A stretch of DNA of 64,000 nucleotides from Amycolatopsis rubida (lineage in GTDB: Bacteria; Actinomycetota; Actinomycetes; Mycobacteriales; Pseudonocardiaceae). A program made the position numbers and the translations under genes. The notes under the pieces were generated by a model. It searched no databases, was not told the DNA's origin, and saw only the letters and a list, made by a program, of their open reading frames with translations. The DNA is taken from NCBI RefSeq assembly GCF_900115345.1, contig NZ_FOWC01000001.1:682001-746000 (forward strand), given 5' to 3'. Position 1 is the stretch's first letter. Every line of letters starts with the position of its first letter. Positions 26,001 through 34,106 of the stretch are shown one piece after another.

Positions 26001-27049
26001 GCGGCAGCTCCCTGGAACGTGTCCGAGCACCCGCGGGCCTCGGCCTTCGGCAGCCTGCCCAGCACGGAGAAGTGCTTGCCCGGCCAGTCGCCGTCGTCGA
26101 TTCCGTTGCAGACGCCCAGATCCTCGGTGAGCAGCACGTGTCCCGGATACGACCGCGGCAGCGTGCTCACCACCTCGATGACGCCCGGCTTGCCGACCGG
26201 CTGCTCTTCCCAGGTCTCCGGGTCGCGGATCACAACGTCGGCGAAATCGGGGCAGTACAGGGAGTTCCCGGAGGGGCCTTCGAGGAACACGGTGCCGATC
26301 TGCTCGATCATCCCGTAGTAGTTGTGAATCCGGGTGAGCCCGGTGTCCTCTTTGAACCGCCTGCGGAACTCGCTGTTGTCGACCGCGCGGTCGATCAGCT
26401 TCTTCCAGCCGCCGGAGTGGATGAGGATGCCGTTCGACAGGTCGAGCTTGTGCTCGCGGGCGACCTCGTAGAGGTACTGCCACACCATGAAGGTGAAGCC
26501 GAAGATCAGGAAGGGCTTGTCCCCGTACTCGGCGAGGAACTTCCGCACGGCCTCGACGTCCGGCTTGTCGTTCTCGTCCAGCACGTAGGTGTGCTTGCGG
26601 CCGAAGTTCGCCATGCCGAGCACGCCCGCGCCGCGTGCGGAGAACGAACGGCGGTTCTTGATGATGCCGATGGTGTCGACCATCAGCATCGGCAGCCGCT
26701 CGCCGCCCAGCACCTCCTGCAAGGTGGCACCGAGCTGCTTCGTCTGCGCGCCCGCCGCCTCCTTGTCCAGGTAGATCCGCGAGGCACCGGCCCCGGTGGT
26801 ACCCGAGGACGTGAGGGTCTTGAAGACCTCGGCGTCCGGAATGGACTTCAGATCGTGCGTTTTGAACATCCGCACCGGCAGCCACGGCAGGTCGGCGATC
26901 GTGGCGAACGCCGCGTCCGGCGCGAAACCGAGCGAGGCGAGGATGCGCTCGTACCCGGCGGAGTTCGCCCGGTGGTGCGCGGTCAGCTCGGCGAGCTCAG
27001 GGAGCAGCGCCGCCTCTCGCTCCGCCTGCGAGCGCGTGAACACACTCAT
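25997..27049 (-). CDS. LuxE-like acyl-protein synthetase/acyltransferase (ANL superfamily)
   Basis: This 350-residue protein belongs to the LuxE/PaaK-type ANL family, which activates a carboxylate as acyl-adenylate and transfers it onto its own cysteine and then to LuxC. The glycine-rich adenylate motif is TSSGTTGAGASRI (residues ~82-94). HNYYGMIEQIG is the aromatic A5-like motif, and a C-terminal cysteine, C341 in ARGCSDTF, sits where LuxE carries its acyl group. Its ATG overlaps the stop of the upstream AMP-ligase (ATGA) and its stop overlaps the LuxC-like start, so three genes are translationally chained. Confidence 0.9.
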   Translation of the reverse strand: MSVFTRSQAEREAALLPELAELTAHHRANSAGYERILASLGFAPDAAFATIADLPWLPVRMFKTHDLKSIPDAEVFKTLTSSGTTGAGASRIYLDKEAAGAQTKQLGATLQEVLGGERLPMLMVDTIGIIKNRRSFSARGAGVLGMANFGRKHTYVLDENDKPDVEAVRKFLAEYGDKPFLIFGFTFMVWQYLYEVAREHKLDLSNGILIHSGGWKKLIDRAVDNSEFRRRFKEDTGLTRIHNYYGMIEQIGTVFLEGPSGNSLYCPDFADVVIRDPETWEEQPVGKPGVIEVVSTLPRSYPGHVLLTEDLGVCNGIDDGDWPGKHFSVLGRLPKAEARGCSDTFQGAAA

Positions 27050-28455
27050 ACCCGTCCTTCCAGCGACCGGTAGTCGATCTTCCCGCTGGCCAGCAGCGGC
27101 ACTGTGTCGATCGGACGCACGTCGAACCCGCTGGCGTGCAGGTGCAGCCGCTCGGCCAGCGCCCGCGCCGCGTCCTTGCAGATCGCCTTCGCGCCGTCGC
27201 CCTCGGGCAGTTCGGCGAACAGCACGACCTTGTCGCCCGCGGGCACCGCGGCCACCACGTCGATGCCCACCGCCGCCGTGCGCACGGCCTGCTCCAGGTC
27301 GTCCAAGCTGACCCGGTTGCCGAACACCTTGCCGATCCGCTTGAGCCTGCCGGTGATGTACAGGTACCCCTCGTCGTCGAGGTACCCGAGATCCCCGGTG
27401 GCCAGCGTTCCGCCGTATTCGTCGCCCGCGCTCAGCCCTGCTTCGTCCTCGGCATAACCCATCATCACGTTAGGTCCACGGTAAAGGACCTCACCGACAA
27501 TTTTGGGATGCGTGGTCTCCTCGCCGTCGTCGCGGCGGATGGCGAACGAACCGCCGGGCAGCGCCGGACCGGCCGAGCCGATCTTGTCCGCGAGCCGCTC
27601 GGCGGGCACCGTGGTCATGCGCGGGGACGCCTCGGTCTGGCCGTACATGACGTACATCCGGCCGCCGACCGCGAGCATCTTGTCGTTGAACTCGGCGACC
27701 AGCTCGTCCCGCAGCTTTCCCCCGGCCTGGGTGAGGGTGCGCAGGGTCGGGTACTTCGCCGGGTCGAATTTCAGCCGGCGCAGCATTTCGTAGTGATAGG
27801 GCACGCCGGACAGCGAAGTCACGCCGTATTCCTTCACCGAGTCCCAGAATCCGCGGCCAAGCACGCCAGAAGATTCGATAACCACAGTCGCACCACGCAA
27901 AAGGTGCGAATTCAGCACCGAAAGGCCGTAGCTGTAGTGCAGCGGCAGACAGGTCGGCGCGACCTCCTCCGCGTCGATCGCCAGCACCTGCGCGATGGCG
28001 TCGGCGTTGGCCAGCAGGCCCTGCCGGGACAGCCGGACGAGCTTCGGATTGCCGGTGGAACCGCTGGTCGGAAGCAGCACGGCGAGGTCGGGATGCGGGA
28101 CGGCGCCGTCGGCGGCCGCGCGCACCCAGTGCCCGTCTTCGGCCCGGTAGCCCTCAGGCGCGTCCGCTTCGGGAGCGGCCAGCACCGCGGCGGGCCGGAA
28201 CCGGGTGATCAGGCCTTCGAGCACCTCGGCGTCGAGCGCGGGGTCGATCAGCGCGATCGCCCGTCCCGCCTCGAACGCGCCGAGGTACCGCAGCACGCTG
28301 TCCAGGTCCAGCGACATCCGCGCGAACAGCACGCCGGGCGGGAGCTCCGCCAGCGCGGCCGCGGACTGCTCGACCTCCGCTGTCAGCTCGTCGCCCGCCA
28401 GCGTGCGGCCCCCGGCCACATCGACCAGCCGGGACCCTTCGCCAACCAGATTCAC
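27046..28455 (-). CDS. AMP-forming acyl ligase (acyl-CoA/acyl-ACP synthetase family)
   Basis: This 469-residue ANL-superfamily adenylating enzyme has P-loop TSGSTGNPK at residues 130-138, motif YVMYGQTEA (A5), TGDLGYLDDEGYLYITGR (A7-A8 with the hinge) and the C-terminal catalytic lysine in SGKIDY. GTG at 28455 is chosen from a GGAGG site about six bases upstream; the in-frame start at 28512 would overlap the FabG-like gene. Lying between an ACP/FabG-like pair and LuxE/LuxC-like genes, it most likely loads a fatty or hydroxy acid onto the operon's ACP or CoA. The substrate cannot be read from the sequence. Confidence 0.9.
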   Translation of the reverse strand: MNLVGEGSRLVDVAGGRTLAGDELTAEVEQSAAALAELPPGVLFARMSLDLDSVLRYLGAFEAGRAIALIDPALDAEVLEGLITRFRPAAVLAAPEADAPEGYRAEDGHWVRAAADGAVPHPDLAVLLPTSGSTGNPKLVRLSRQGLLANADAIAQVLAIDAEEVAPTCLPLHYSYGLSVLNSHLLRGATVVIESSGVLGRGFWDSVKEYGVTSLSGVPYHYEMLRRLKFDPAKYPTLRTLTQAGGKLRDELVAEFNDKMLAVGGRMYVMYGQTEASPRMTTVPAERLADKIGSAGPALPGGSFAIRRDDGEETTHPKIVGEVLYRGPNVMMGYAEDEAGLSAGDEYGGTLATGDLGYLDDEGYLYITGRLKRIGKVFGNRVSLDDLEQAVRTAAVGIDVVAAVPAGDKVVLFAELPEGDGAKAICKDAARALAERLHLHASGFDVRPIDTVPLLASGKIDYRSLEGRV

Positions 28456-28483
28456 CGAACCTCCTCGCCCTCGCGAGCGCACT

Positions 28484-29215
28484 TCACAGCACCAAGCCGC
28501 CGTCGACGCCAAGCACCTGACCGGTCACGAACGACGCCTCGTCGCTCACCAGGAAGCGGATCGCCTTCGCCACGTCCTCGGCCGCACCGAGCCTGGCCAG
28601 CGGCGTGCGCGCGATGTTGTCCGCCTTCGCGTCCTCGGCGAGACCCGCGGTGAGATCGGTGTCGATCACGCCCGGCGCGACCGCGTTCACGCGGATGCCG
28701 GAGCGGCCGAGTTCCTTCGCCGCCGAACGCGCGATGTTCGCCACCGCCGCCTTTGACGCCGCGTACACCGTCTGACCAGCGCTTCCGTACTCGCCGACGA
28801 TACTGGCCAGCACGACGATCGCGCCGGTCTTCTTCCGCATCATCGCCCTCGCGGCGGCCTGCACGGTGTGCAGCGTGCCGGCGACGTTGGTGCTCAGCGT
28901 GGTGTCGACCAGGTCTTCCTTGATCATGCCGAGGAGCGCGTCCTCCATGATCCCGGCATTGGCCACGACGATGTCGAGCTTGCCGTGTTCCTTCGCCACG
29001 CCGCGCACCAGCGTGGAGACCGCCTTCGCGTCGGTCACGTCGAGCGCAAGCCCGGCCGAAGCGCCGGCGGCGGCCGCGGCCTCCTTCGCGCGCGATTCGT
29101 CGCGACCGGTCAGCACCACGGTGGCCCCGGCCTCGGCCAGGGCCTTCGCCGTGGCGAGGCCGATCCCGCGAGTCCCGCCGGTGACGAGCGCGACGCGTCC
29201 GGACAGATCAGTCAT
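28484..29215 (-). CDS. FabG-like 3-oxoacyl-ACP reductase (SDR)
   Basis: This is a 243-residue classical SDR with TGGTRGIG at residues 12-19, NAG at 86-88 and catalytic S138, Y151 and K155. The R40-region (TGRDESR) after the second strand fits NADPH use. PGVIDTDLT and the C-terminal VTGQVLGVDGG are typical of FabG. It overlaps the acyl carrier protein gene by eight bases, so the natural substrate is probably a 3-oxoacyl group on that ACP, which would give the 3-hydroxyacyl donor that LpxA-type enzymes use. Confidence 0.92.
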   Translation of the reverse strand: MTDLSGRVALVTGGTRGIGLATAKALAEAGATVVLTGRDESRAKEAAAAAGASAGLALDVTDAKAVSTLVRGVAKEHGKLDIVVANAGIMEDALLGMIKEDLVDTTLSTNVAGTLHTVQAAARAMMRKKTGAIVVLASIVGEYGSAGQTVYAASKAAVANIARSAAKELGRSGIRVNAVAPGVIDTDLTAGLAEDAKADNIARTPLARLGAAEDVAKAIRFLVSDEASFVTGQVLGVDGGLVL

Positions 29216-29453
29216 TCTTCGACTTCAGCTCGGTCACCATGTCGACCGCGACCTTGAAGCTCGACATGTCGATCACCTGGTCGGTGTCGAACTCGACGTC
29301 GAACTCGTCCTCGATGGCGGCGACCAGCGCCATGTGGCCGACCGAGTCCCACGCCTCGATGTCGCGGTACTTGAGGTTCTCGACGTCAACGTCCCCGTCG
29401 AGGTCCAGCGCCTCGACGAAGACCTCTCGCAGCTTGGGGGCGATTTCCGACAT
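29208..29453 (-). CDS. Acyl carrier protein
   Basis: This 81-residue acidic four-helix protein carries the phosphopantetheine attachment serine S37 in the motif D36-S-V-G-H-M. An AGGAGC ribosome-binding site lies about six bases before the ATG. It is separate from housekeeping fatty-acid genes and sits between an LpxA-like acyltransferase (nine bases upstream) and a FabG-like reductase (overlapping). It is therefore a dedicated carrier for the acyl group handled by this operon. A phosphopantetheinyl transferase is not in the window. Confidence 0.95.
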   Translation of the reverse strand: MSEIAPKLREVFVEALDLDGDVDVENLKYRDIEAWDSVGHMALVAAIEDEFDVEFDTDQVIDMSSFKVAVDMVTELKSKND

Positions 29454-29462
29454 TCACAGCTC

Positions 29463-30206
29463 CTAGTGTTCGTCGCGGGGGCGGGCGTCCCACGCCTTGA
29501 CCACGGTAGAGAGGTCCCCGGGAAGGCGATCGGCCAGCCCGTCGTCCGGCAGTTCGCCCTTGCCCTTCAGCCACGGCGAGAGCGCCTCGATCATGGTCTC
29601 GTCGAGGCCGCGCCGGGACAGCCCGACCACATTGACGCCGGTCACCCTTGCCGGGTTGCCTACCGCGATCGTGAAAGCGCCCACTTCTCGGCGGACCGCC
29701 GAGCTCATCCCGACCATCGCGCCAGGCCCGATCACGACACGCTGGTGCAGCACAGTGCCCATGCCGAGGTTCGCGCCGTCCCAGATGTGGCAGTGCCCGC
29801 CAGTGATCACGTTCGATGCGACGGTGACGCCCGAGCCGACCAGGCAGTCGTGCGCGATGTGGCTGCCGCGCAGGTAGTAGCCGTCGCTGCCGAGAGTGGT
29901 GGTGCGCCAGGTGCCCTGGTGCACGCTGACGTACTCGCGGATGCGGTTGCGGTCGCCGATCACGACGCCGTAGCCGTCCTGGTCCGGATCACCGGTCGGC
30001 GTTTCCTCCCAGGCCGCCGGATGCGGACGCCCGCGGTCCTCGCCCGGCGTGCCGATGGTCACGTGCGGTCCGATCCAGTTCCCGTCGCCGATGCGAGCCG
30101 GGCCGACGATGACCGTGTAAGGGCCGATGACGTTGCCTTCGCCCAGCTCCACGCCCTCGCCGACGACTGCCGTGGGGTGAATCCGGTTGGGTGCCGCAGG
30201 TGACAC
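29463..30206 (-). CDS. LpxA-like acyl-ACP:nucleotide-sugar acyltransferase
   Basis: This 247-residue left-handed beta-helix protein is built from hexapeptide repeats. The LpxA signatures are IHPTAVV at the start, VVIGDRNRIREYVSVHQGT, the catalytic H119 in SHIAHDC (H125 in E. coli LpxA), VLHQRVVIG, and GNPARVTGVNVVGLSRRG before the helical C-terminus. LpxA moves a 3-hydroxyacyl chain from ACP to UDP-GlcNAc or, in GnnA/GnnB organisms, UDP-GlcNAc3N. A lipid-A-type enzyme is surprising in an actinomycete. It opens the minus-strand operon and is directly followed by the ACP gene. The start is uncertain (GTG 30206 or TTG 30254). Confidence 0.88.
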   Translation of the reverse strand: MSPAAPNRIHPTAVVGEGVELGEGNVIGPYTVIVGPARIGDGNWIGPHVTIGTPGEDRGRPHPAAWEETPTGDPDQDGYGVVIGDRNRIREYVSVHQGTWRTTTLGSDGYYLRGSHIAHDCLVGSGVTVASNVITGGHCHIWDGANLGMGTVLHQRVVIGPGAMVGMSSAVRREVGAFTIAVGNPARVTGVNVVGLSRRGLDETMIEALSPWLKGKGELPDDGLADRLPGDLSTVVKAWDARPRDEH

Positions 30207-30397
30207 AGTCGGTGATCCGTTTCGTCGCTTCCGGCCTGGACGGCCTGGGGTCAAGGGCTGGCGGCGGCGCCCGGTAACGTGTGGCCCGCGTGCATGCAGG
30301 GTGGCCGGGCGCAGAACCGGCGGCTTTCCGGCCTCGCGGCCGGAGCGCCTAGCACTGTACCGGACGCATAGAAATCCCCAGCCGAGAGAGACTGCCG
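30207..30397. promoter_or_regulatory. Divergent promoter region of the acyl-sugar gene island
   Basis: This ~190-base gap separates the seven-gene minus-strand operon (LpxA-like to flippase) from the plus-strand aminotransferase/oxidoreductase pair. Both operons probably initiate here. An AT-richer patch (GCATAGAAATC around 30366-30376) lies about 25 bases before the aminotransferase ATG and could hold its -10 region. No operator is evident. Confidence 0.4.
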
Positions 30398-31504
30398 ATG
30401 ATCCCCATTACCGTGGTCGACGTCCGAGACGCGGAGGACCTGGTCGTCGAGGTGCTGCGATCCGGCGCCATCGCTCAGGGGCCGATGGTCAAGCGCTTCG
30501 AGGACGCTTTCGCGCAAGTCGCGGGCACGAAGCACGCCATCGCCGTGAACAACGGGACGACCGCGCTCGTCGCGTCGCTGCAGGCGCTGGACCTTCAGCC
30601 CGGGGACGAGGTGGTGACCTCGCCGTTCACCTTCGTCGCGACGCTGAACGCCATCCTGGAGGCGGGCGCGACCGTCCGGTTCGCCGACATCCGGCGCGAC
30701 GACTTCGCGCTCGACCCCGACGCCGTCGCCGCCGCGGTCGGCCCGCGCACCAAGGTGCTGATGCCGGTCCACCTGTACGGCCAGACCGCGGACATGGGCA
30801 AGCTCGCGCCGCTCGCCGCCGAGCACGGGCTGCGGGTCATCGAGGACTCCGCGCAGGCCGTCGGCGCGTCTTTCGAGGGCAAGCAGGCCGGGTCGTACGG
30901 CATCGGCTGCTTCTCGCTGTACGCGACGAAGAACGTGACCACCGCCGAGGGCGGCGTGATCACCACGGACGACGACGCGCTGGCCGACAAGCTGCGCGTG
31001 ATGCGCAACCAGGGCATGAAGGCCCGTTACCAGTACGAGATGGCCGGGCACAACTACCGGATGACCGACCTGCACGCCGCGGTCGGCATCCCGCAGCTGG
31101 AGAAGCTCGACCAGCTCACCGCGGCCCGCCAGGCCAACGCGAAGCGGCTGTCCGAGGGGCTCGCCGGCACGCCGGGTCTCGAAATTCCGCAGGTGCTGCC
31201 CGGCCGTGAGCACGTGTGGCACCAGTACACCGTGCTGGTCGGCCCGCACGCGATGCTCTCGCGCGAGGAATTCGCCTCCGCGCTGACCGAAAAGGGCATC
31301 GGCAACGGGATCTACTACCCGAAGATCGTCTTCGACTACGACTGCTACCGCGGGCACCCGCTGATCCCGGATGCTCGCGTCGAGGACTTCCCAGCGGCGT
31401 CCGCCGTTGCCGCGCAAGCACTTTCGCTGCCGGTGCACCCGCATCTGACCGAATCCCAACTGGACCGCATCATCGAGGCCGTTCGCGAGGTACTGGGCGC
31501 ATGA
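30398..31504 (+). CDS. Sugar aminotransferase, DegT/DnrJ/EryC1 family (GnnB/WbpE-like)
   Basis: This is a 368-residue PLP-dependent aminotransferase. The PLP lysine is K178 in YATKN, with the cofactor aspartate at D150 (IEDSAQ), and NNGTTAL (residues 51-57) forms the phosphate-binding loop. The family aminates keto-nucleotide sugars. The ATG of the next gene, a Gfo/Idh/MocA oxidoreductase, overlaps its stop. That oxidoreductase/aminotransferase pairing is the same as GnnA/GnnB (UDP-GlcNAc to UDP-GlcNAc3N) and WbpB/WbpE (the 3-amino uronic acid route). With LpxA-like acyltransferase next door, the GnnB role is attractive. Confidence 0.9.
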   Translation: MIPITVVDVRDAEDLVVEVLRSGAIAQGPMVKRFEDAFAQVAGTKHAIAVNNGTTALVASLQALDLQPGDEVVTSPFTFVATLNAILEAGATVRFADIRRDDFALDPDAVAAAVGPRTKVLMPVHLYGQTADMGKLAPLAAEHGLRVIEDSAQAVGASFEGKQAGSYGIGCFSLYATKNVTTAEGGVITTDDDALADKLRVMRNQGMKARYQYEMAGHNYRMTDLHAAVGIPQLEKLDQLTAARQANAKRLSEGLAGTPGLEIPQVLPGREHVWHQYTVLVGPHAMLSREEFASALTEKGIGNGIYYPKIVFDYDCYRGHPLIPDARVEDFPAASAVAAQALSLPVHPHLTESQLDRIIEAVREVLGA

Positions 31505-32454
31505 CACACCGCATCGCACTCGTCGGCACCGGCAACATGGGCTCGTTGCACGCGCGCGTCCTGTCGCAGAACGACCGGGTGGACCTGGCCCGCGTGATCG
31601 ACCCGCGCGAGGAAGCGGGCCGCGCGGCCGCCGAACGCTACGAAACCCAGTGGACACCGGAAATCGGCTCGCTGTCCGATGTGGACGCGGTAGTGCTCGC
31701 CTCGGCCACCGAGGTGCATTACGAGCTGGCGCAGGAGATTCTCGGCCAGGGCAAGCCGATGCTGGTCGAGAAGCCGGTGTGCGACAGCCTCGAGTTCTCG
31801 CAGGAAATCGTTGCCCTGTCGGCGAAGAAGGACGTCCCGCTGATGTGCGGGCTCCTGGAGCGCTACAACCCGGCCGTGATGACCGCGCGGGCGCTGGTGA
31901 ACGAACCGGTGCACCTGATGGCGCGCCGGCACGGCCCGTACGCGCCGCGGATCAAGACCGGCGTCGCGTGGGACCTGCTGGTGCACGACGTCGACCTGGC
32001 GATCCAGTTCTTCGGCGGGGCGACCCCGAGCCGGGTCACCTCCAGCGCGGGGTACTTCCACCCGCAGTCGGTCACCGGGGCCGAGGACACCATCGAGACG
32101 GTGCTGTCGTTCCCCGCCGGGCTGGCCACGGTGTCGGCTTCGCGGCTGGCGCAGCGCAAGGTCCGGTCGCTGATGGTGTCCGAACTGGACCGGATGATCG
32201 AGATCGACCTGCTGCGCCGCGACGTGACCATCTACCGGCACGTCTCGCACGATTCGGTCACCCCGGACGGGCTCGGCTACCGGCAGCAGACCGTCATCGA
32301 GATCCCGGAACTGGTCACCGCGCGCGAACCGCTGGCGACCCAGCTGGACCGGTTCGTCGACCTGCTGGAGGGCAAGGTCGACGCGGACGTCGAGCGGGCA
32401 TTGATCCTGCCCTCGCACGAGGTCGTGGCGCAGGTGCTGGCCGAAGCCGCCTGA
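31501..32454 (+). CDS. Gfo/Idh/MocA oxidoreductase, nucleotide-sugar 3-dehydrogenase (GnnA/WbpB-like)
   Basis: This is a 317-residue NAD(P)-dependent oxidoreductase. The Rossmann motif is G9-T-G11-N-M-G14, the family EKP is at residues 90-92, and the active-site H162-D163 lies in LLVHDVDLAIQF. It starts four bases inside the aminotransferase gene (ATGA). In GnnA and WbpB/WlbA pathways such an enzyme oxidises C3 of a UDP-sugar so that the partner aminotransferase can add an amine. I infer the same order here; the sugar nucleotide itself is not determined. Confidence 0.9.
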   Translation: MTHRIALVGTGNMGSLHARVLSQNDRVDLARVIDPREEAGRAAAERYETQWTPEIGSLSDVDAVVLASATEVHYELAQEILGQGKPMLVEKPVCDSLEFSQEIVALSAKKDVPLMCGLLERYNPAVMTARALVNEPVHLMARRHGPYAPRIKTGVAWDLLVHDVDLAIQFFGGATPSRVTSSAGYFHPQSVTGAEDTIETVLSFPAGLATVSASRLAQRKVRSLMVSELDRMIEIDLLRRDVTIYRHVSHDSVTPDGLGYRQQTVIEIPELVTAREPLATQLDRFVDLLEGKVDADVERALILPSHEVVAQVLAEAA

Positions 32455-33189
32455 TTACCTGGTGAGGCGTTTGCCGTCCGCGGAGTAGGCGACCAGCGGG
32501 GTCGCGCTCTCCGCGGACGGTACGTCGTCCTGGTCGAACCAGAAGACGACCACGTCGGGATCCTCGCTCCAGCGCGCAGTGTGCGCCGGGATCGTGCGAC
32601 CGTCCACTGTGGTCTCGATGCGCGCGGCCGGTCCGCTGAAGTAGCCGTACACCGGCACCCAGACATCGGACACGGTGGTGCCGCCCGAGGTGGCGTGGAA
32701 GCCGAAAGAGCGGTCCTTGCCTTCGGATTCGTTGGCGAGGTACAGCGGACGCAGGTCGCCGTCCGGCTCGTACAGGCTGGCCATCACTCCGAATTGGACA
32801 GTCGGAAGGTTGTCCGGATCGTCGATTTCCGTCGCGTAGAAGACAAGTTCCGCGCCGTCGGCGTAGGTGCCGGTGGAGATCACCTCGCCGAGCGGCCGGG
32901 ATTCCGCCGACGTCGGGGCCGGGACCGAAGTCGACGAGGACACGTTCGTCACCATCGGCGGCGACGCGGCCGCGTGCACCTGCTCCGGCGCGCCGCCCGG
33001 CGACCGTAGCCAAGCCGCGCCGAAGACCACGGCTACCACAGCCAGCGCCGCCCCCGAGGAGGTCAGAAACCGCCGTCGACGCCGGATCCGCGCGCCGTCT
33101 TTGAAAATCCGGTCGAGATCGGGCTCCGCGAAGGGTTCCGCAGGCGCTTCCTGAAGCGCGGCGCGCAACCGGTCAAGTTCGTCAGTCAC
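32455..33189 (-). CDS. Membrane-anchored partner of the SigE-family sigma factor
   Basis: This 244-residue protein has a short cytoplasmic N-terminus (TDELDRLRAALQEAP, then an RRRRR cluster), one membrane helix around residues 43-58 (TSSGAALAVVAVVFGAAWL) and an extracytoplasmic beta-rich domain. Its GTG overlaps the sigma gene stop (GTGA). The layout is that of a membrane anti-sigma factor or regulated partner, though the zinc-binding HxxxCxxC of ZAS domains is absent. It converges on the Gfo/Idh gene with no gap. Role as anti-sigma factor is inferred from context. Confidence 0.82.
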   Translation of the reverse strand: MTDELDRLRAALQEAPAEPFAEPDLDRIFKDGARIRRRRRFLTSSGAALAVVAVVFGAAWLRSPGGAPEQVHAAASPPMVTNVSSSTSVPAPTSAESRPLGEVISTGTYADGAELVFYATEIDDPDNLPTVQFGVMASLYEPDGDLRPLYLANESEGKDRSFGFHATSGGTTVSDVWVPVYGYFSGPAARIETTVDGRTIPAHTARWSEDPDVVVFWFDQDDVPSAESATPLVAYSADGKRLTR

Positions 33190-33686
33190 GCGCTCACCTC
33201 CCCGACCAGCGCTTCGCCGTCCACGCGCAACTTCGCCAGTGCACGGGAATTGGTGCTCTTGACCGTGCCGACCGACACGCCCAGTTCCTCGGCGACTTGG
33301 TGTTCCGGCAAATCGAAGAAATGCCGGAGAACGACCACGGCCCGCTCCTTCGCGGTGAGCCGGGCCAAGGCGCTGGAAAGCCATTCCCGATCGGCGACGG
33401 CGTGCGAAATGTCCGGCACCTTCGGCGGTTCCGGCATCTCCTCGGTGGCGTATTCGCGGATCGGGCGGCGCCAGATGTCGATCACGTGATTGGCGAGCAC
33501 GCGCCGGGCGTAGGCGTACGGGTTCTTGCGCCGCACCCGGGGCCAGGCGGCGTAGGTACGGGTGAAGGCAGTCTGCGCGGCGTCCTCGGCCTGGTGGCGA
33601 TCGCCGGTGAGCAGGTAGGCCGCGTGGGTGAGCCGGGCAGAACAGGACCGCACGAAGTCGGCGAACTCGTCGTCCCCGCGCACCAT
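33186..33686 (-). CDS. SigE-family RNA polymerase sigma-70 factor (ECF)
   Basis: This 166-residue extracytoplasmic-function sigma factor has region 2 at residues ~5-75 (FADFVRSCSARLTHAAYLL, DAAQTAFTRTYAAW) and region 4 at ~105-155 (LTAKERAVVVLRHFFDLPEHQVAEELG, VSVGTVKS helix-turn-helix). The ATG at 33686 has an AGAGG site five bases upstream. It is followed by a coupled single-pass membrane protein. The pair lies between the two halves of the glycan island and may respond to envelope stress, but no shared promoter motif was identified. Confidence 0.92.
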   Translation of the reverse strand: MVRGDDEFADFVRSCSARLTHAAYLLTGDRHQAEDAAQTAFTRTYAAWPRVRRKNPYAYARRVLANHVIDIWRRPIREYATEEMPEPPKVPDISHAVADREWLSSALARLTAKERAVVVLRHFFDLPEHQVAEELGVSVGTVKSTNSRALAKLRVDGEALVGEVSA

Positions 33687-33811
33687 CCCCACCTCTGTTT
33701 CCTGGTTGCCTTGCGGTCCAGGTTACGGGGGCGGGGGACGTGCGTCGACGTAATGGCTGGTCAGTCTTGTCTCAATGACGCGACGCATGGTGTTCAGGGA
33801 GGTGCTTGGTG

Positions 33812-34096
33812 TCAGCGTTGCGCACACGGGTCGATGAGCGCGTAATCGCCGTCCATGAGCCGGTCAGCGATCATGCTGACCGGCGGATCCAGATCTACGA
33901 TCCAGTAGTGCTCGATACCGGCATCGGCGCTCATCTCCGGGCAGAGCTGGAACCACATCGGACCCGGCGACACGGACGGAACTCCTTCGACAACCTCGAT
34001 CCGAACCCTCGGGTTCTCCGGAAGGTCCGCCCAGCCGGCAAGGGTCAGGAGGTGATGAGGCCATTCAAGGACAGCATCCGCCAGCGCGTGACGCAC
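33812..34096 (-). pseudogene. Internally deleted Uma2-family (DUF820) gene remnant
   Basis: The 94-codon frame begins like an actinomycete Uma2 protein (LAGWADLPENPRVRIEVVEG, VPSVSPGP) but then jumps to a late segment of the same family (ADAGIEHYWIVDLDPPVS). The middle ~80 residues, which hold the PD-(D/E)xK nuclease core (the EI-x-SP-x-S region), are missing, as is the usual C-terminus. The start is GTG without a good ribosome-binding site. It is probably nonfunctional. Confidence 0.75.
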
Positions 34097-34106
34097 CGTG
34101 TCCGAA

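Noticed and set aside
26001..26885. N-terminal extension of the LuxC-like frame
   Set aside because: This part only mirrors the LuxE-like gene in another phase. The GTGA overlap at 25997-26000 gives the real start.
24756..27049. A bioluminescence operon
   Set aside because: LuxC- and LuxE-like genes are present but no luciferase subunits; the luciferase-like oxidoreductase at 9988 is single, distant and of the F420 type.
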